A stretch of DNA of 9,490 nucleotides from JAHFUI01 sp041485905 (lineage in GTDB: Bacteria; Acidobacteriota; Vicinamibacteria; Vicinamibacterales; CAVVIG01): positions 1 to 9,490 of the forward strand of contig JBGPKK010000179.1 of NCBI GenBank assembly GCA_041485905.1, given 5' to 3'. The position numbers were made by a program, and so were the translations under genes. Numbering within the stretch: position 1 is the stretch's first letter; every line of letters begins with the position of its first letter. The notes under the pieces are model-generated. The model had not been told where the DNA came from. It worked only from the letters and a program-made list of their open reading frames with translations, and ran no database searches. This document shows positions 1 through 6,829 of the stretch, in pieces.

Positions 1-712
1 CCTTCTTTTTCTTCAGACCCTCCGGCACGTCCTGTTTGATGATACGCGCGGCAAGCCCTTCCACGATGGCGGTCTTGCCGACGCCCGGCTCGCCGATGAG
101 GACCGGATTGTTCTTGGTGCGGCGAGAGAGCACCTGAATGACGCGGCGGATCTCCTCGTCGCGGCCGATGACCGGATCGAGCTTGCCGCGCCGCGCGAGC
201 TCGGTGAGATCGCGGCCGTACCGCTCGAGCGCCTGGTAGGTGCCTTCGGGGTTCTGATTCGTGACGCGCTGCGAACCGCGGACGCTGGTGAGCGTCTGGA
301 AGATCTTGTCGCGCGTGATCCCCTGCTGCTGCAGGAACCGGGCGGCGGGGGAGCGGCCGGTCTCGGACGCGATGGCGACGAAGAGATGCTCTGTGCTGAC
401 GTATTCGTCCTTGAGGCGATCGGCTTCGGCCTGTGCGAGATCGGTCACGAGCTTGAGCCTCGGCGAGATGCCCGGCTGCGACCCGCCGTAGGCCTGAGGG
501 AACTTCGCGAGCAAATCGCGGGCGCCGCGGCCGGCCGCCGCCGGGTCGGCCGCCATCTTGCGCAGCAGCTCCGGAATGATGCCCTCTTTCTGCTCGATGA
601 GCGCGACGAGCAGATGCTCCGGTTCGATCTGCGCGTGATTCATTTGCTCGGCGAGCTGCTGCGCCTCGGCGACGGCGTCGCGCGCCTTTTCGGTGAACTT
701 GTTGATATTCAT
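1..712 (-). CDS. clpB: ATP-dependent chaperone ClpB, N-terminal part (cut by window edge)
   Basis: Hsp100 disaggregase: a hexameric cytoplasmic AAA+ machine that, with the DnaK system, pulls polypeptides out of aggregates. The 237 codons present begin with MNINKFTEKARDAV, the usual ClpB start. They contain the double-repeat N-terminal domain (about residues 1-145, with the EPEHLLVAL and STEHLFVAI helices) and the start of the first nucleotide-binding domain (GRDEEIRR, then Walker A GEPGVGKT at residues 207-214, close to its place in E. coli ClpB). The middle domain and second AAA+ module lie beyond position 1. The start ATG is at 712-710. A GGGAG Shine-Dalgarno nine bases upstream lies inside the last codons of cbpA, and only five bases separate the two genes, so they are probably co-transcribed and translationally coupled. 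Nothing in the visible part looks damaged. Confidence 0.97.
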   Translation of the reverse strand, partial: MNINKFTEKARDAVAEAQQLAEQMNHAQIEPEHLLVALIEQKEGIIPELLRKMAADPAAAGRGARDLLAKFPQAYGGSQPGISPRLKLVTDLAQAEADRLKDEYVSTEHLFVAIASETGRSPAARFLQQQGITRDKIFQTLTSVRGSQRVTNQNPEGTYQALERYGRDLTELARRGKLDPVIGRDEEIRRVIQVLSRRTKNNPVLIGEPGVGKTAIVEGLAARIIKQDVPEGLKKKK

Positions 713-717
713 GACAG

Positions 718-1716
718 TCAGCTCCCGACCGTTTGTTTTGCGTTCTTCTCGAGGTTCTGGAGCGCCTCGAAATGCGTGCGCTGCTCGGGTGTCAACTGGC
801 GCGGCAGCTCGACGCCGATGGTCGCGTACAGATCGCCGCGTTCGTCAGGTTTGCCGACCGCCGGCATGCCGTGGCCCTTCAGGCGCAACACCTGGCCGTG
901 CTGAGTCGTCGGAGGGATCTTCAGCCGCAGCGACTTGCCGGCAATCGTCGTCACGTCGACCTCGCCTCCGAGGACGGCGGTCGTGAGCGGGATCGTCACG
1001 TGCTTGTACAAGTCCTTGCCCTTGCGTTCGAATTGCGCGTGCGGCGCCACCCGAATCCGCAGATACAGGTCCCCGGATTGCGCGCCGCCGGCGCCGTGTT
1101 CGCCCTCGCCCGCGACGCGGACGCGCGATCCGTCGGCGACGCCTGGAGGAATGCGCACGTCAACGGTTCGCGCGTGGCCGTCCTGCTTGATCGACAACCG
1201 GCGCATCGTGCCGCCGAAGGCGTCTTCGAGACCGAGCTGGATCTCCTGCTCGAAGTCGCGTCCCTTGCGGGCGCTTTTGCGGCCGCCGCGCGCCCCTTCC
1301 GCGCCCATGCTGCCGCCGAAAAACGTGTGAAAGAAATCCGAGAATGGATCGGCGTCGCCGAACATCTCGCGCATTTCCTCTTCCGTCATCGTCCGGAAGC
1401 CGCCGCCCGGCGCCCCGCCGCCGAAGTGCACGTTGTACGCGCCGCCCTGGGGTCCGGCTCCCGGCCCGCCGCCCGCGCCGGCCTGCTCGTACATCCGCCA
1501 GTTGGCGCCGAGCTCGTCGTATTTCTTCCGCTTCTCCGGATCGCCGAGGACTTCGTGCGCCTCGTTGATTTCTTTGAACTTCGATTCGGCGGACTGATTG
1601 CCGGGATTGACGTCCGGGTGGTGCTTGCGCGCCAGCTTGCGGTACGCCTGCTTGATTTCCTTGCCCGTCGCCGTCTTGGCGACCCCCAGCGTGGAGTAGT
1701 AATCCTTGAAATCCAT
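718..1716 (-). CDS. cbpA: DnaJ-family co-chaperone, CbpA type (no zinc finger)
   Basis: Hsp40 co-chaperone that stimulates the DnaK ATPase and delivers substrates. The 332 residues show a J domain at about 1-70 with the essential HPD triad at 33-35, then a Gly/Phe-rich linker (about 78-115), then the two beta-barrel substrate-binding domains (about 150-315; IPPGVADGSRVRVAGEGEHG, later the GHGMP turn). The CxxCxGxG zinc-finger repeats of true DnaJ are absent, so this is a type II (CbpA/DnaJ2-like) protein; its length is normal for that class. The ATG at 1716 lies seven bases after the hspR stop, with a weak AGG seven bases upstream, and the stop is five bases before clpB. It is the middle gene of an hspR-cbpA-clpB operon and is probably repressed by HspR at normal temperature. 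The linker is longer and richer in glycine than in E. coli CbpA. Confidence 0.95.
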   Translation of the reverse strand: MDFKDYYSTLGVAKTATGKEIKQAYRKLARKHHPDVNPGNQSAESKFKEINEAHEVLGDPEKRKKYDELGANWRMYEQAGAGGGPGAGPQGGAYNVHFGGGAPGGGFRTMTEEEMREMFGDADPFSDFFHTFFGGSMGAEGARGGRKSARKGRDFEQEIQLGLEDAFGGTMRRLSIKQDGHARTVDVRIPPGVADGSRVRVAGEGEHGAGGAQSGDLYLRIRVAPHAQFERKGKDLYKHVTIPLTTAVLGGEVDVTTIAGKSLRLKIPPTTQHGQVLRLKGHGMPAVGKPDERGDLYATIGVELPRQLTPEQRTHFEALQNLEKNAKQTVGS

Positions 1717-1723
1717 CGAACGC

Positions 1724-2071
1724 CTAATCGAAGCCGAGCATTCGGCTCAGCTCATCGAGTGCCTGTACGAGACGGCGCCGGCCGTCGCGCGCCGCCAGCG
1801 CTTCGTCGCGCACCAGCGGGCGGATGCGCTCCATCACCTCCGCGATCGACAGCAGCCGCTGAATTCCCGCCAGATTGATCCCCGCTTCGTCCACCAGCCG
1901 CTTGATCCCTTTCAGCCGCTCGAGCTCGTCGCGCGAATACAGCCGCATGCTGCCGATGGTCCGCGTCGGGCGGACCAGGCCCAGGCGCTCGTATTTGCGC
2001 AGCGTCTGCGGGTGCATCCCAAGCATCCGTGCGGCCATGCTGATGAAGTAAAGGTCCTGGTCGAGCGGCAT
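1724..2071 (-). CDS. hspR: MerR-family heat-shock repressor HspR
   Basis: A 115-residue MerR-family DNA-binding protein. The N-terminal winged helix-turn-helix (about residues 7-75) reads ISMAARMLGMHPQTLRKYER, then GLVRPTRT, an RLYS wing and DELERLKGIKRLV. It is followed by the INLAGIQRLL segment typical of HspR and a short helical tail with no metal- or drug-binding domain. HspR proteins repress chaperone operons by binding HAIR inverted repeats, with DnaK as co-repressor in Streptomyces. Here hspR is the first gene of the operon, not the last as in the Streptomyces dnaK operon, so it would control its own transcription together with cbpA and clpB. A TTGA-N11-TCAA element in the promoter supports autoregulation. 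The ATG at 2071 is the only start that keeps the whole winged helix; a clear Shine-Dalgarno is not obvious. The DNA target is inferred. Confidence 0.9.
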   Translation of the reverse strand: MPLDQDLYFISMAARMLGMHPQTLRKYERLGLVRPTRTIGSMRLYSRDELERLKGIKRLVDEAGINLAGIQRLLSIAEVMERIRPLVRDEALAARDGRRRLVQALDELSRMLGFD

Positions 2072-2108
2072 GCGTTGATCTCACGCGTGCAAAGGTTGCG
2101 CCGATTCA

Positions 2109-2137
2109 AGTGTAGGCATTGATACGAATCATGTCAA
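2109..2137 (-). promoter_or_regulatory. Sigma-70-type promoter of the hspR-cbpA-clpB operon
   Basis: On the minus strand a perfect -35 box TTGACA (2137-2132) is followed after exactly 17 bases by TACACT (2114-2109), which matches the -10 consensus at 4 of 6 positions. Transcription would start near 2101-2103, giving a leader of about 30 bases before the hspR ATG. The spacing and the perfect -35 make it the best housekeeping promoter in this 88-base divergent gap. The start site itself is inferred. Confidence 0.7.
2119..2137. promoter_or_regulatory. HAIR-like inverted repeat, probable HspR operator
   Basis: The plus strand reads TTGA (2119-2122), eleven bases, then TCAA (2134-2137). The known HspR element CTTGAGT-N7-ACTCAAG has the same TTGA-N11-TCAA core and spacing; the outer and inner flanking bases of each half do not match. 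The repeat overlaps the -35 box of the hspR promoter and fills most of the spacer, so bound repressor would block RNA polymerase. A second half-like motif, ATTCAAG at 2104-2110 (6 of 7 to the HAIR right half), sits at the -10 box without a good partner. The operator role is inferred from geometry and from the adjacent hspR gene. Confidence 0.5.
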
Positions 2138-2159
2138 CTTTCGGTGATCCATACTGGGC

Positions 2160-2912
2160 ATGGGCATGATTCAACCCACCGACCTCCTGACCATCGCGCT
2201 CCTCGTCGCGCTGGAGGGTTTGCTCAGCGCGGACAACGCAATGGTGCTGGCGGTGCTGGTCCTCGGCCTGCCCAAGAAGGACCAGCGAAAAGCCCTGCAC
2301 TACGGGATTCTCGGAGCGTTCGCGTTTCGGTCGGCTGCGACGCTGGCTGCGGTCTATCTCATTGGCCTGTGGTGGGTGAAGCTGGTCGGCAGCGGCTACC
2401 TCATCTACCTGACGTACCGGCACTTTATCGGTAACAAAGATCCGCAGGTGCGGCGGTTGCCCCCGAAAGCGCGTCCCTGGCTGGGCATGACCGCGTTCTG
2501 GGCCACTGTCGTCAAAGTCGAGCTGACCGACGTCGTCTTCGCCATCGATTCGATTCTGGTCGCGGTGGCGATGTCCCCGAAGCTATGGGTGATTCTCACC
2601 GGCGGCATTCTCGGCATCGTGATGATGCGGCTCGTGATCGGGCAACTGCTGTCGCTCGTCGAACGCTATCCGCCGCTCGTGGACGGCGCGTTCATCATCA
2701 TCGCGTGGGTGGCAATCAAATTGCTGATCGAGTTCCTGCATGCCTCCGGGTATATCGCGTTCGAGATTCCCAGGTGGGTGTCGCTCGGGCTCATCGTCGT
2801 CATCTTCGCGACAGCCTGGATGTACGCGCGAACTCAGGGCCGGGCGGCTGCGTCGAAGACCGATGATGCCGCCAAGCGGCTGTTGAACGAAGAAGAGGAG
2901 CTTTCCAACTGA
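2160..2912 (+). CDS. TerC-family integral membrane protein (probable metal exporter)
   Basis: A 250-residue polytopic inner-membrane protein of the TerC/YkoY/Alx family. Characterised members export Mn2+ and, in Bacillus, help metallate secreted enzymes; others are linked to tellurite resistance. About seven hydrophobic segments are visible. The two diagnostic acidic membrane motifs are intact: E19-GLLSADNA (D25, N26) in the first helix and VELTDVVFAIDSI (E121, D124, D130) in the middle of the protein. These are expected to line the cation path. The C-terminal tail is cytoplasmic-looking and charged (NEEEEL). The ATG at 2160 has only a weak GGTG about 13 bases upstream, and ATG 2166 is an alternative. 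It is divergent from hspR across an 88-base gap holding the HspR operator, so heat-shock influence is possible but not shown. Its stop overlaps the proposed CTG start of PBP1A. The substrate cannot be read from sequence. Confidence 0.9.
   Translation: MGMIQPTDLLTIALLVALEGLLSADNAMVLAVLVLGLPKKDQRKALHYGILGAFAFRSAATLAAVYLIGLWWVKLVGSGYLIYLTYRHFIGNKDPQVRRLPPKARPWLGMTAFWATVVKVELTDVVFAIDSILVAVAMSPKLWVILTGGILGIVMMRLVIGQLLSLVERYPPLVDGAFIIIAWVAIKLLIEFLHASGYIAFEIPRWVSLGLIVVIFATAWMYARTQGRAAASKTDDAAKRLLNEEEELSN
2895..2911 (+). promoter_or_regulatory. Shine-Dalgarno that decides a CTG start for PBP1A
   Basis: GAGGAG (2895-2900) is a near-perfect ribosome binding site. Eight bases further on is CTG (2909-2911), whose last two bases with the next A form the terC stop TGA (2910-2912). 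This is the CTGA counterpart of the common ATGA overlap. No ATG, GTG or TTG exists in the PBP1A frame between the in-frame stop at 2864-2866 and the TTG at 3017. Confidence 0.6.
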
Positions 2913-4927
2913 CGCTCATCCGCCCTCGAACCATCTGGGACTGGCTCGCCGTAACCCTGGTCGTCGTCCTGATCGTCAGCGGCGCGGCGTCGGTCTGGTG
3001 GCTGTCCCGCTATACGTTGGCCGTCCGCCGCCTGACGCGGGGTGTCGGCGACACGATGTTTTACGACGCGGACGGCCGGGAATGGTTTCGCCTCGACGAG
3101 CAGCGCCATGATGTGCCGCTCGCGGAAATCGCCCCGGATCTCCAGCATGCCGTCGTCGCCATCGAAGATCGGCGGTTCTACCATCACCCCGGTGTCGATC
3201 CCATCGGCCTGGCCCGCGCGGTCGTGCGCAATGCCAGGGCGCGGGGCTTTGTCGAAGGTGGAAGCACGCTGACCCAGCAGCTCGCCCGCACGCTGTTTCT
3301 CTCGAGTGCACGGACAGTCGGCCGTAAGGCGAAGGAAGCCGGAATTGCGTTCCTCCTGGAGCAGCAGCTTCCCAAGAACAAGATTCTCGAGCTGTACCTC
3401 AATCGCATCTACCTCAGCGCCGGCGTGTACGGCGTCGAGACGATGTCGGAGCATCTGTTTCGGAAGCCGGCGCGGGCGGTGACGCTGCCCGAGGCCGCCC
3501 TGATCGCGGCGTTGATTCGTGCGCCGTCCACGCTCTCGCCGTGGTCGAACTACGACGGCGCGCTCGAACGCAGCCACACGGTGCTCGCGGCGATGCGCGA
3601 TCAGGGGTTCATTACGCCCCTGCAGGAACAGGCCGCGCGCCGTGTGCCGCCGCCTATCGAGCCGTATCGTCAGCCGGGTGACGCCCGCGCCGCATGGGCG
3701 AAGGAATTTCTGAGGCAACAGTTTCGTGCGCAGTTCGGCGGCGATCATCCGCCGGACTGGCAGGTGCACACCTCGTTCCTGCCCGAGATGCAGGACGCCG
3801 CCGAGCGCGCCGTCGCCGGCGGTCTGGCTCGTCTGCATCGCCCGGGGCTGCAGGCGGCGCTCGTGGCGATTGATCCGTCAACCGGTGATTTGATCGCGAT
3901 GGTGGGCGGCGCCGATTTTCAGGAGAGCACCTTCAATCGGGCGACGCGCAGTCGTCGGCAGCCCGGCTCCGCCTTCAAGCCGATGGTGTACGCGGCGGCG
4001 CTGTCGCACGGCTTTTCGCCGGTCTCCGTGCTGTCGCACCTGGATGTTGTGACCGCGCCCGGCGACCCGGAGTGGACTCCGCGAAATGCCGGGCATACGC
4101 AGTCCGACTCGCTCACACTGCGCGCGGCGCTCATCGAGTCCAACAACGCGGCGGCGGCCGAGCTGCTGCAAAAAGTCGGTGCGCGGACGGTGCTCGCTCT
4201 GGCGGACCGGGCCGGTCTCGCCGGGCTTCCGGACGTGCCGTCGCTGGCGCTTGGCACCGGCGAGGTGACGCCGCTCGATCTCACCTCTGCGTACACGATG
4301 TTCGCCAGCGGAGGGGAAGTCGCGCGTCCCCGCGGCATGATCGACGTCTACGACGCGAACGGCAACCAGGTCTTCAGCCGGCCAATCGAGCGCAGGCGCG
4401 TCATCGAGCCGGACGTGGCGTTTCAGATGGTCACGATGCTGCGGGACGTGGTGGATCGCGGAACAGGATCACCGGCTCGTGCGTTGGGCGTACGTGGACC
4501 GGTGGGAGGTAAGACCGGCACCACCGACGATTATCACGACGCGTGGTTCGTCGGTTTTTCATCGTCCATCGTTGTCGGCGTCTGGGTCGGCTTCGATCAG
4601 CCGGCGACCATCGGACGCGACGCTTACGGCGCACGCGTGGCGCTGCCGATCTGGGCCGAATTCATGAAGCGTGCGTCGACCAGGTTGCGATCGTCGGATT
4701 TCGCCGTGCCCGGCGGCATGCGGGTCCAGGACCTGTGCAGCGTGTCGTATCTCCTTCCGGTGGACGGCTGTCCTGTCTACCGCGAGTACTTCAAGGACGG
4801 CGATTCCATTCCTTCCGAGTTGTGCCCGATTCATCAGGGATCGCTCAAGGAGCAGGTTAAGCGCGGCGTCGAAGGTGTGTTCCGCTCGCTGGGCAGCAAG
4901 ATCGCGGGGATTTTTAAACGCCGGTAG
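2909..4927 (+). CDS. mrcA: Penicillin-binding protein 1A (bifunctional transglycosylase/transpeptidase)
   Basis: Class A PBP that polymerises lipid II into glycan strands and cross-links them outside the inner membrane. From a CTG start at 2909 it has 672 residues. An N-terminal membrane anchor at about 9-32 is rich in Val, Leu and Ile. The GT51 domain shows catalytic E86 in EDRRFYHHPG, then GGSTLTQQL, the RKAKEAGIAFLLE block and KNKILELYLNRIY. The transpeptidase domain has all three active-site motifs: S354-A-F-K357, S411-N-N413 and K535-T-G-T538. The C-terminus carries three cysteines (C610, C621, C639) in a short tail ending in CPIHQG and a basic stretch. The first conventional start, TTG 3017, would delete the anchor and has no ribosome site, so I prefer CTG. 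The gene overlaps terC and ends six bases from the convergent Hsp15 gene. The family is certain; the symbol is by function, since mrcA and ponA are both used. Confidence 0.93.
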   Translation: MTLIRPRTIWDWLAVTLVVVLIVSGAASVWWLSRYTLAVRRLTRGVGDTMFYDADGREWFRLDEQRHDVPLAEIAPDLQHAVVAIEDRRFYHHPGVDPIGLARAVVRNARARGFVEGGSTLTQQLARTLFLSSARTVGRKAKEAGIAFLLEQQLPKNKILELYLNRIYLSAGVYGVETMSEHLFRKPARAVTLPEAALIAALIRAPSTLSPWSNYDGALERSHTVLAAMRDQGFITPLQEQAARRVPPPIEPYRQPGDARAAWAKEFLRQQFRAQFGGDHPPDWQVHTSFLPEMQDAAERAVAGGLARLHRPGLQAALVAIDPSTGDLIAMVGGADFQESTFNRATRSRRQPGSAFKPMVYAAALSHGFSPVSVLSHLDVVTAPGDPEWTPRNAGHTQSDSLTLRAALIESNNAAAAELLQKVGARTVLALADRAGLAGLPDVPSLALGTGEVTPLDLTSAYTMFASGGEVARPRGMIDVYDANGNQVFSRPIERRRVIEPDVAFQMVTMLRDVVDRGTGSPARALGVRGPVGGKTGTTDDYHDAWFVGFSSSIVVGVWVGFDQPATIGRDAYGARVALPIWAEFMKRASTRLRSSDFAVPGGMRVQDLCSVSYLLPVDGCPVYREYFKDGDSIPSELCPIHQGSLKEQVKRGVEGVFRSLGSKIAGIFKRR

Positions 4928-4933
4928 TCGTAC

Positions 4934-5320
4934 TTACTCGCGACCTTTCAAACGACGCAGCTGCTGCCGCTCGCGCTTGTCTGGCGCGCGCGGCGGCGAC
5001 ATCGCCGCCCGATACACCCGCTCGATCCTCCGCATTTCGATTTCCTCAGCCGTCGGCTTCGGCGTCACGTCGTCGTACAGCTCGCGTGCCTCGTCTTTCG
5101 GCACGTGCCGCTCAGCAAGCGCCTTCACGATCACACGCTGCGTGCGGCCGTATGGGCGGCCGATCACAATCTCGTCTCCAGGCCGTACCGCGCGGTTCTG
5201 CTTGGCACCCTGCCCGTTGACCGAGATCTTTCCGCCCTTGCATGCGGTTTGTGCCTCGGATCTGGTCCTGAACAGACACGCGACGTCGAGCCACACGTCC
5301 AGGCGGACGTTCAGCGGCAT
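4934..5320 (-). CDS. hslR: S4-domain RNA-binding protein, Hsp15 (HslR) family
   Basis: A 128-residue basic protein, close to the 133 residues of E. coli Hsp15. The S4 RNA-binding fold spans about residues 5-60: RLDVWLDVACLFRTRSEAQT, then GGKISVNGQ and the VRPGDEIVI strand. A middle strand (RTQRVIVKAL) and a charged helical tail rich in Arg, Lys and Glu (from about 90) follow, as in Hsp15. E. coli Hsp15 is heat-induced and binds stalled 50S subunits carrying peptidyl-tRNA, recycling them. The ATG at 5320 gives the complete S4 domain. The gene is convergent with PBP1A (six bases between stops) and divergent from the transporter (35 bases between starts). It is a second heat-shock-related gene within 3 kb of the HspR operon, but I see no HAIR element in front of it, so shared control is not supported. 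Confidence 0.88.
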   Translation of the reverse strand: MPLNVRLDVWLDVACLFRTRSEAQTACKGGKISVNGQGAKQNRAVRPGDEIVIGRPYGRTQRVIVKALAERHVPKDEARELYDDVTPKPTAEEIEMRRIERVYRAAMSPPRAPDKRERQQLRRLKGRE

Positions 5321-5336
5321 AGCAGCAAACCTCGCT

Positions 5337-5343
5337 TATTATC
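5337..5343. promoter_or_regulatory. AT-rich element, possible shared -10 region for hslR and the transporter
   Basis: Only 35 bases separate the two divergent starts. Their one AT-rich patch reads TATTAT on the plus strand (5337-5342) and GATAAT on the minus strand (5343-5338), each 5 of 6 to the -10 consensus. No convincing -35 box lies at the right distance on either strand, and the plus-strand leader would be under 10 bases, so this is tentative. Confidence 0.25.
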
Positions 5344-5355
5344 AGCCAGCCCCAC

Positions 5356-6654
5356 GTGAACATGCGAGCGTTCCTGAAGACGTTGTACGGACAGGTACTG
5401 GTGGCGACCGCTGTCGGTGTCGCGATCGGGTACCTCTATCCCCAGGCCGGCGTCGCGATGAAGCCGCTCGGCGACGCCTTCATCAAGCTCGTCAGGATGG
5501 TGATCGCGCCGATCATCTTCTGCACGGTCGTGGCTGGCGTGGCCGGAGTCGGCGACATGAAGGCCGTGGGCAAGGCCGGCGGCCTCGCGCTCGTGTATTT
5601 CGAGATCGTCAGCACGCTCGCGCTCGTCATCGGCCTGATCGTCGTGAACGTGGTCAAGCCGGGCGCGGGCATGAACGTCGACCCGGCGGCACTTGACCCG
5701 CGGGCCGTTGCTCAGTACGTCAGCGGCGCAAACGCACAAACCACGACGGATGTCCTCCTCGGCATCATCCCGACCAGCGTCGTCGACGCCTTCGCGAAGG
5801 GCGACATCCTTCAAGTATTGCTGTTCTCGATCCTGTTCGGGCTTGCGCTTCATGCGCTTGGCGACGCGGGAACCCCGATCGTCCGATTCGTCGATCGGCT
5901 GTCCCGCGTGTTGTTCGGGATCGTCGGGATCATCATGAAGGCGGCGCCGCTCGGGGCATTTGGCGCCATGGCGTTCACCATCGGCAACTTTGGCGTCGGC
6001 GCGCTGGCCCAGTTGGGCACGTTGATCGCGTGTTTCTACGCGACGTGCGTCGTATTCATCGGGATCGTCTTCGGTGGCATTGCCCGGCTGCACGGCTTCA
6101 GCCTCTGGCGCTTCATCAAGTACATCAAAGAGGAGATCTTCATCGTCTACGGCACGTCATCGTCTGAATCGGTGTTGCCGCGGATCATGGCGAAGCTCGA
6201 GAACCTGGGCGTCCGAAGGTCGGTGGTCGGCCTGGTGATTCCTGCCGGTTATTCGTTCAACCTGGACGGCAGCGCCATCTATCTCTCGATCGCCACCGTG
6301 TTCATCGCGCAGGCGACGAACACGCCGCTCGGTCTGAAACAACAACTCACGCTGCTCGCGGTCCTCATGCTCACGTCGAAGGGAACGGCGGGTGTGGCTG
6401 GCGCCGCGCTCGTCGTGCTGGCGGGAACGATTTCCGCGACGGGCATCATCCCTATAGCCGGCGTCGCGCTCGTCCTCGGCATCCATCGCTTCATGGGCGA
6501 GGCGATGGCGGTGACCAATCTGATCGGCAACGGCGTGGCCACCATTGTGGTGGGGAAGTGGTGTGGTGAGGTGGACGAGCAGCGCCTGACGGAACACCTG
6601 CGCCACGAGACGCCTCGCGAGGCCGACGAACCGGAGCGCGTGCGCGTGAACTAA
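5356..6654 (+). CDS. DctA-like dicarboxylate/amino acid:cation symporter (SLC1/DAACS) with altered substrate site
   Basis: A 432-residue inner-membrane secondary transporter of the glutamate/dicarboxylate family, which works by an elevator mechanism driven by H+ or Na+. The first HP1 hairpin carries the serine-rich GTSSSESVLPR (266-276), TM7 carries NLDGS (302-306), HP2 carries LTSKGTAGVAG (from 339), and TM8 reads HRFMGEAMAVTNLIGNGVAT (377-396). Sequence style is closest to DctA, which takes up C4-dicarboxylates. However, TM8 of DctA normally reads DRFMSEARALTN. Here the Asp is H377 and the Arg that matches GltPh R397, the side-chain-carboxylate ligand, is M384. The substrate is therefore uncertain, and I give no symbol. 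The start may be GTG 5356 or ATG 5362; neither has a good Shine-Dalgarno. The charged C-terminal tail (ETPREADEPERV) is cytoplasmic. Confidence 0.88.
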   Translation: MNMRAFLKTLYGQVLVATAVGVAIGYLYPQAGVAMKPLGDAFIKLVRMVIAPIIFCTVVAGVAGVGDMKAVGKAGGLALVYFEIVSTLALVIGLIVVNVVKPGAGMNVDPAALDPRAVAQYVSGANAQTTTDVLLGIIPTSVVDAFAKGDILQVLLFSILFGLALHALGDAGTPIVRFVDRLSRVLFGIVGIIMKAAPLGAFGAMAFTIGNFGVGALAQLGTLIACFYATCVVFIGIVFGGIARLHGFSLWRFIKYIKEEIFIVYGTSSSESVLPRIMAKLENLGVRRSVVGLVIPAGYSFNLDGSAIYLSIATVFIAQATNTPLGLKQQLTLLAVLMLTSKGTAGVAGAALVVLAGTISATGIIPIAGVALVLGIHRFMGEAMAVTNLIGNGVATIVVGKWCGEVDEQRLTEHLRHETPREADEPERVRVN

Positions 6655-6738
6655 GGCCGAAATGCGGTTCCCAAGGAGCTTTTCGACTCGCTGTCAGATT
6701 CAAAGAGTCCGCTGATCGGTAGACTTTCATCGACAGAA

Positions 6739-6775
6739 GTCAGCCAAATCAGAAACTTCCTGCCCTCTGGCTGAC
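6739..6775. repeat. Perfect 8-base inverted repeat, 21-base spacer
   Basis: GTCAGCCA (6739-6746) and TGGCTGAC (6768-6775) are exact reverse complements separated by 21 bases. Centre-to-centre distance is 29 bases, about three helical turns, which would put two half-sites on one DNA face. It lies about 80-115 bases upstream of the possible sigma-54 promoter, a usual place for an enhancer. It could also form an RNA hairpin after the transporter gene, but there is no T-run. Confidence 0.5.
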
Positions 6776-6829
6776 GCCCCAGCCGCTTCAGGATCTGGCA
6801 CTAAATGCAATGTGGTCAACGCTCTAAGA

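Noticed and set aside
733..1878. Long open frame of 381 codons on the plus strand opposite cbpA and hspR
   Set aside because: It crosses two well-supported genes and their junction; the product is Arg/Ala-rich with no domain.
3017..3019. TTG as the PBP1A start
   Set aside because: It would remove the membrane anchor encoded just upstream in the same open frame, and no ribosome binding site precedes it.
2834..3838. Open frame of 334 codons on the minus strand opposite PBP1A
   Set aside because: It overlaps the conserved glycosyltransferase domain coding sequence and has no features of its own.
4928..4933. Shared bidirectional terminator between PBP1A and hslR
   Set aside because: Only six bases separate the stops and I see no strong stem with flanking A and T runs around them.
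5311..6093. Open frame of 260 codons on the minus strand opposite the transporter
   Set aside because: The product is an Asp/Arg/His-rich shadow of membrane-helix codons and is not a credible protein.
6739..6775. Inverted repeat as a rho-independent terminator for the transporter gene
   Set aside because: The loop is 21 bases and no T-run follows the second arm.
6796..6809. TGGCAC followed by TGCA as a sigma-54 promoter
   Set aside because: GG and GC are eight bases apart instead of ten, and sigma-54 promoters tolerate spacing changes poorly.
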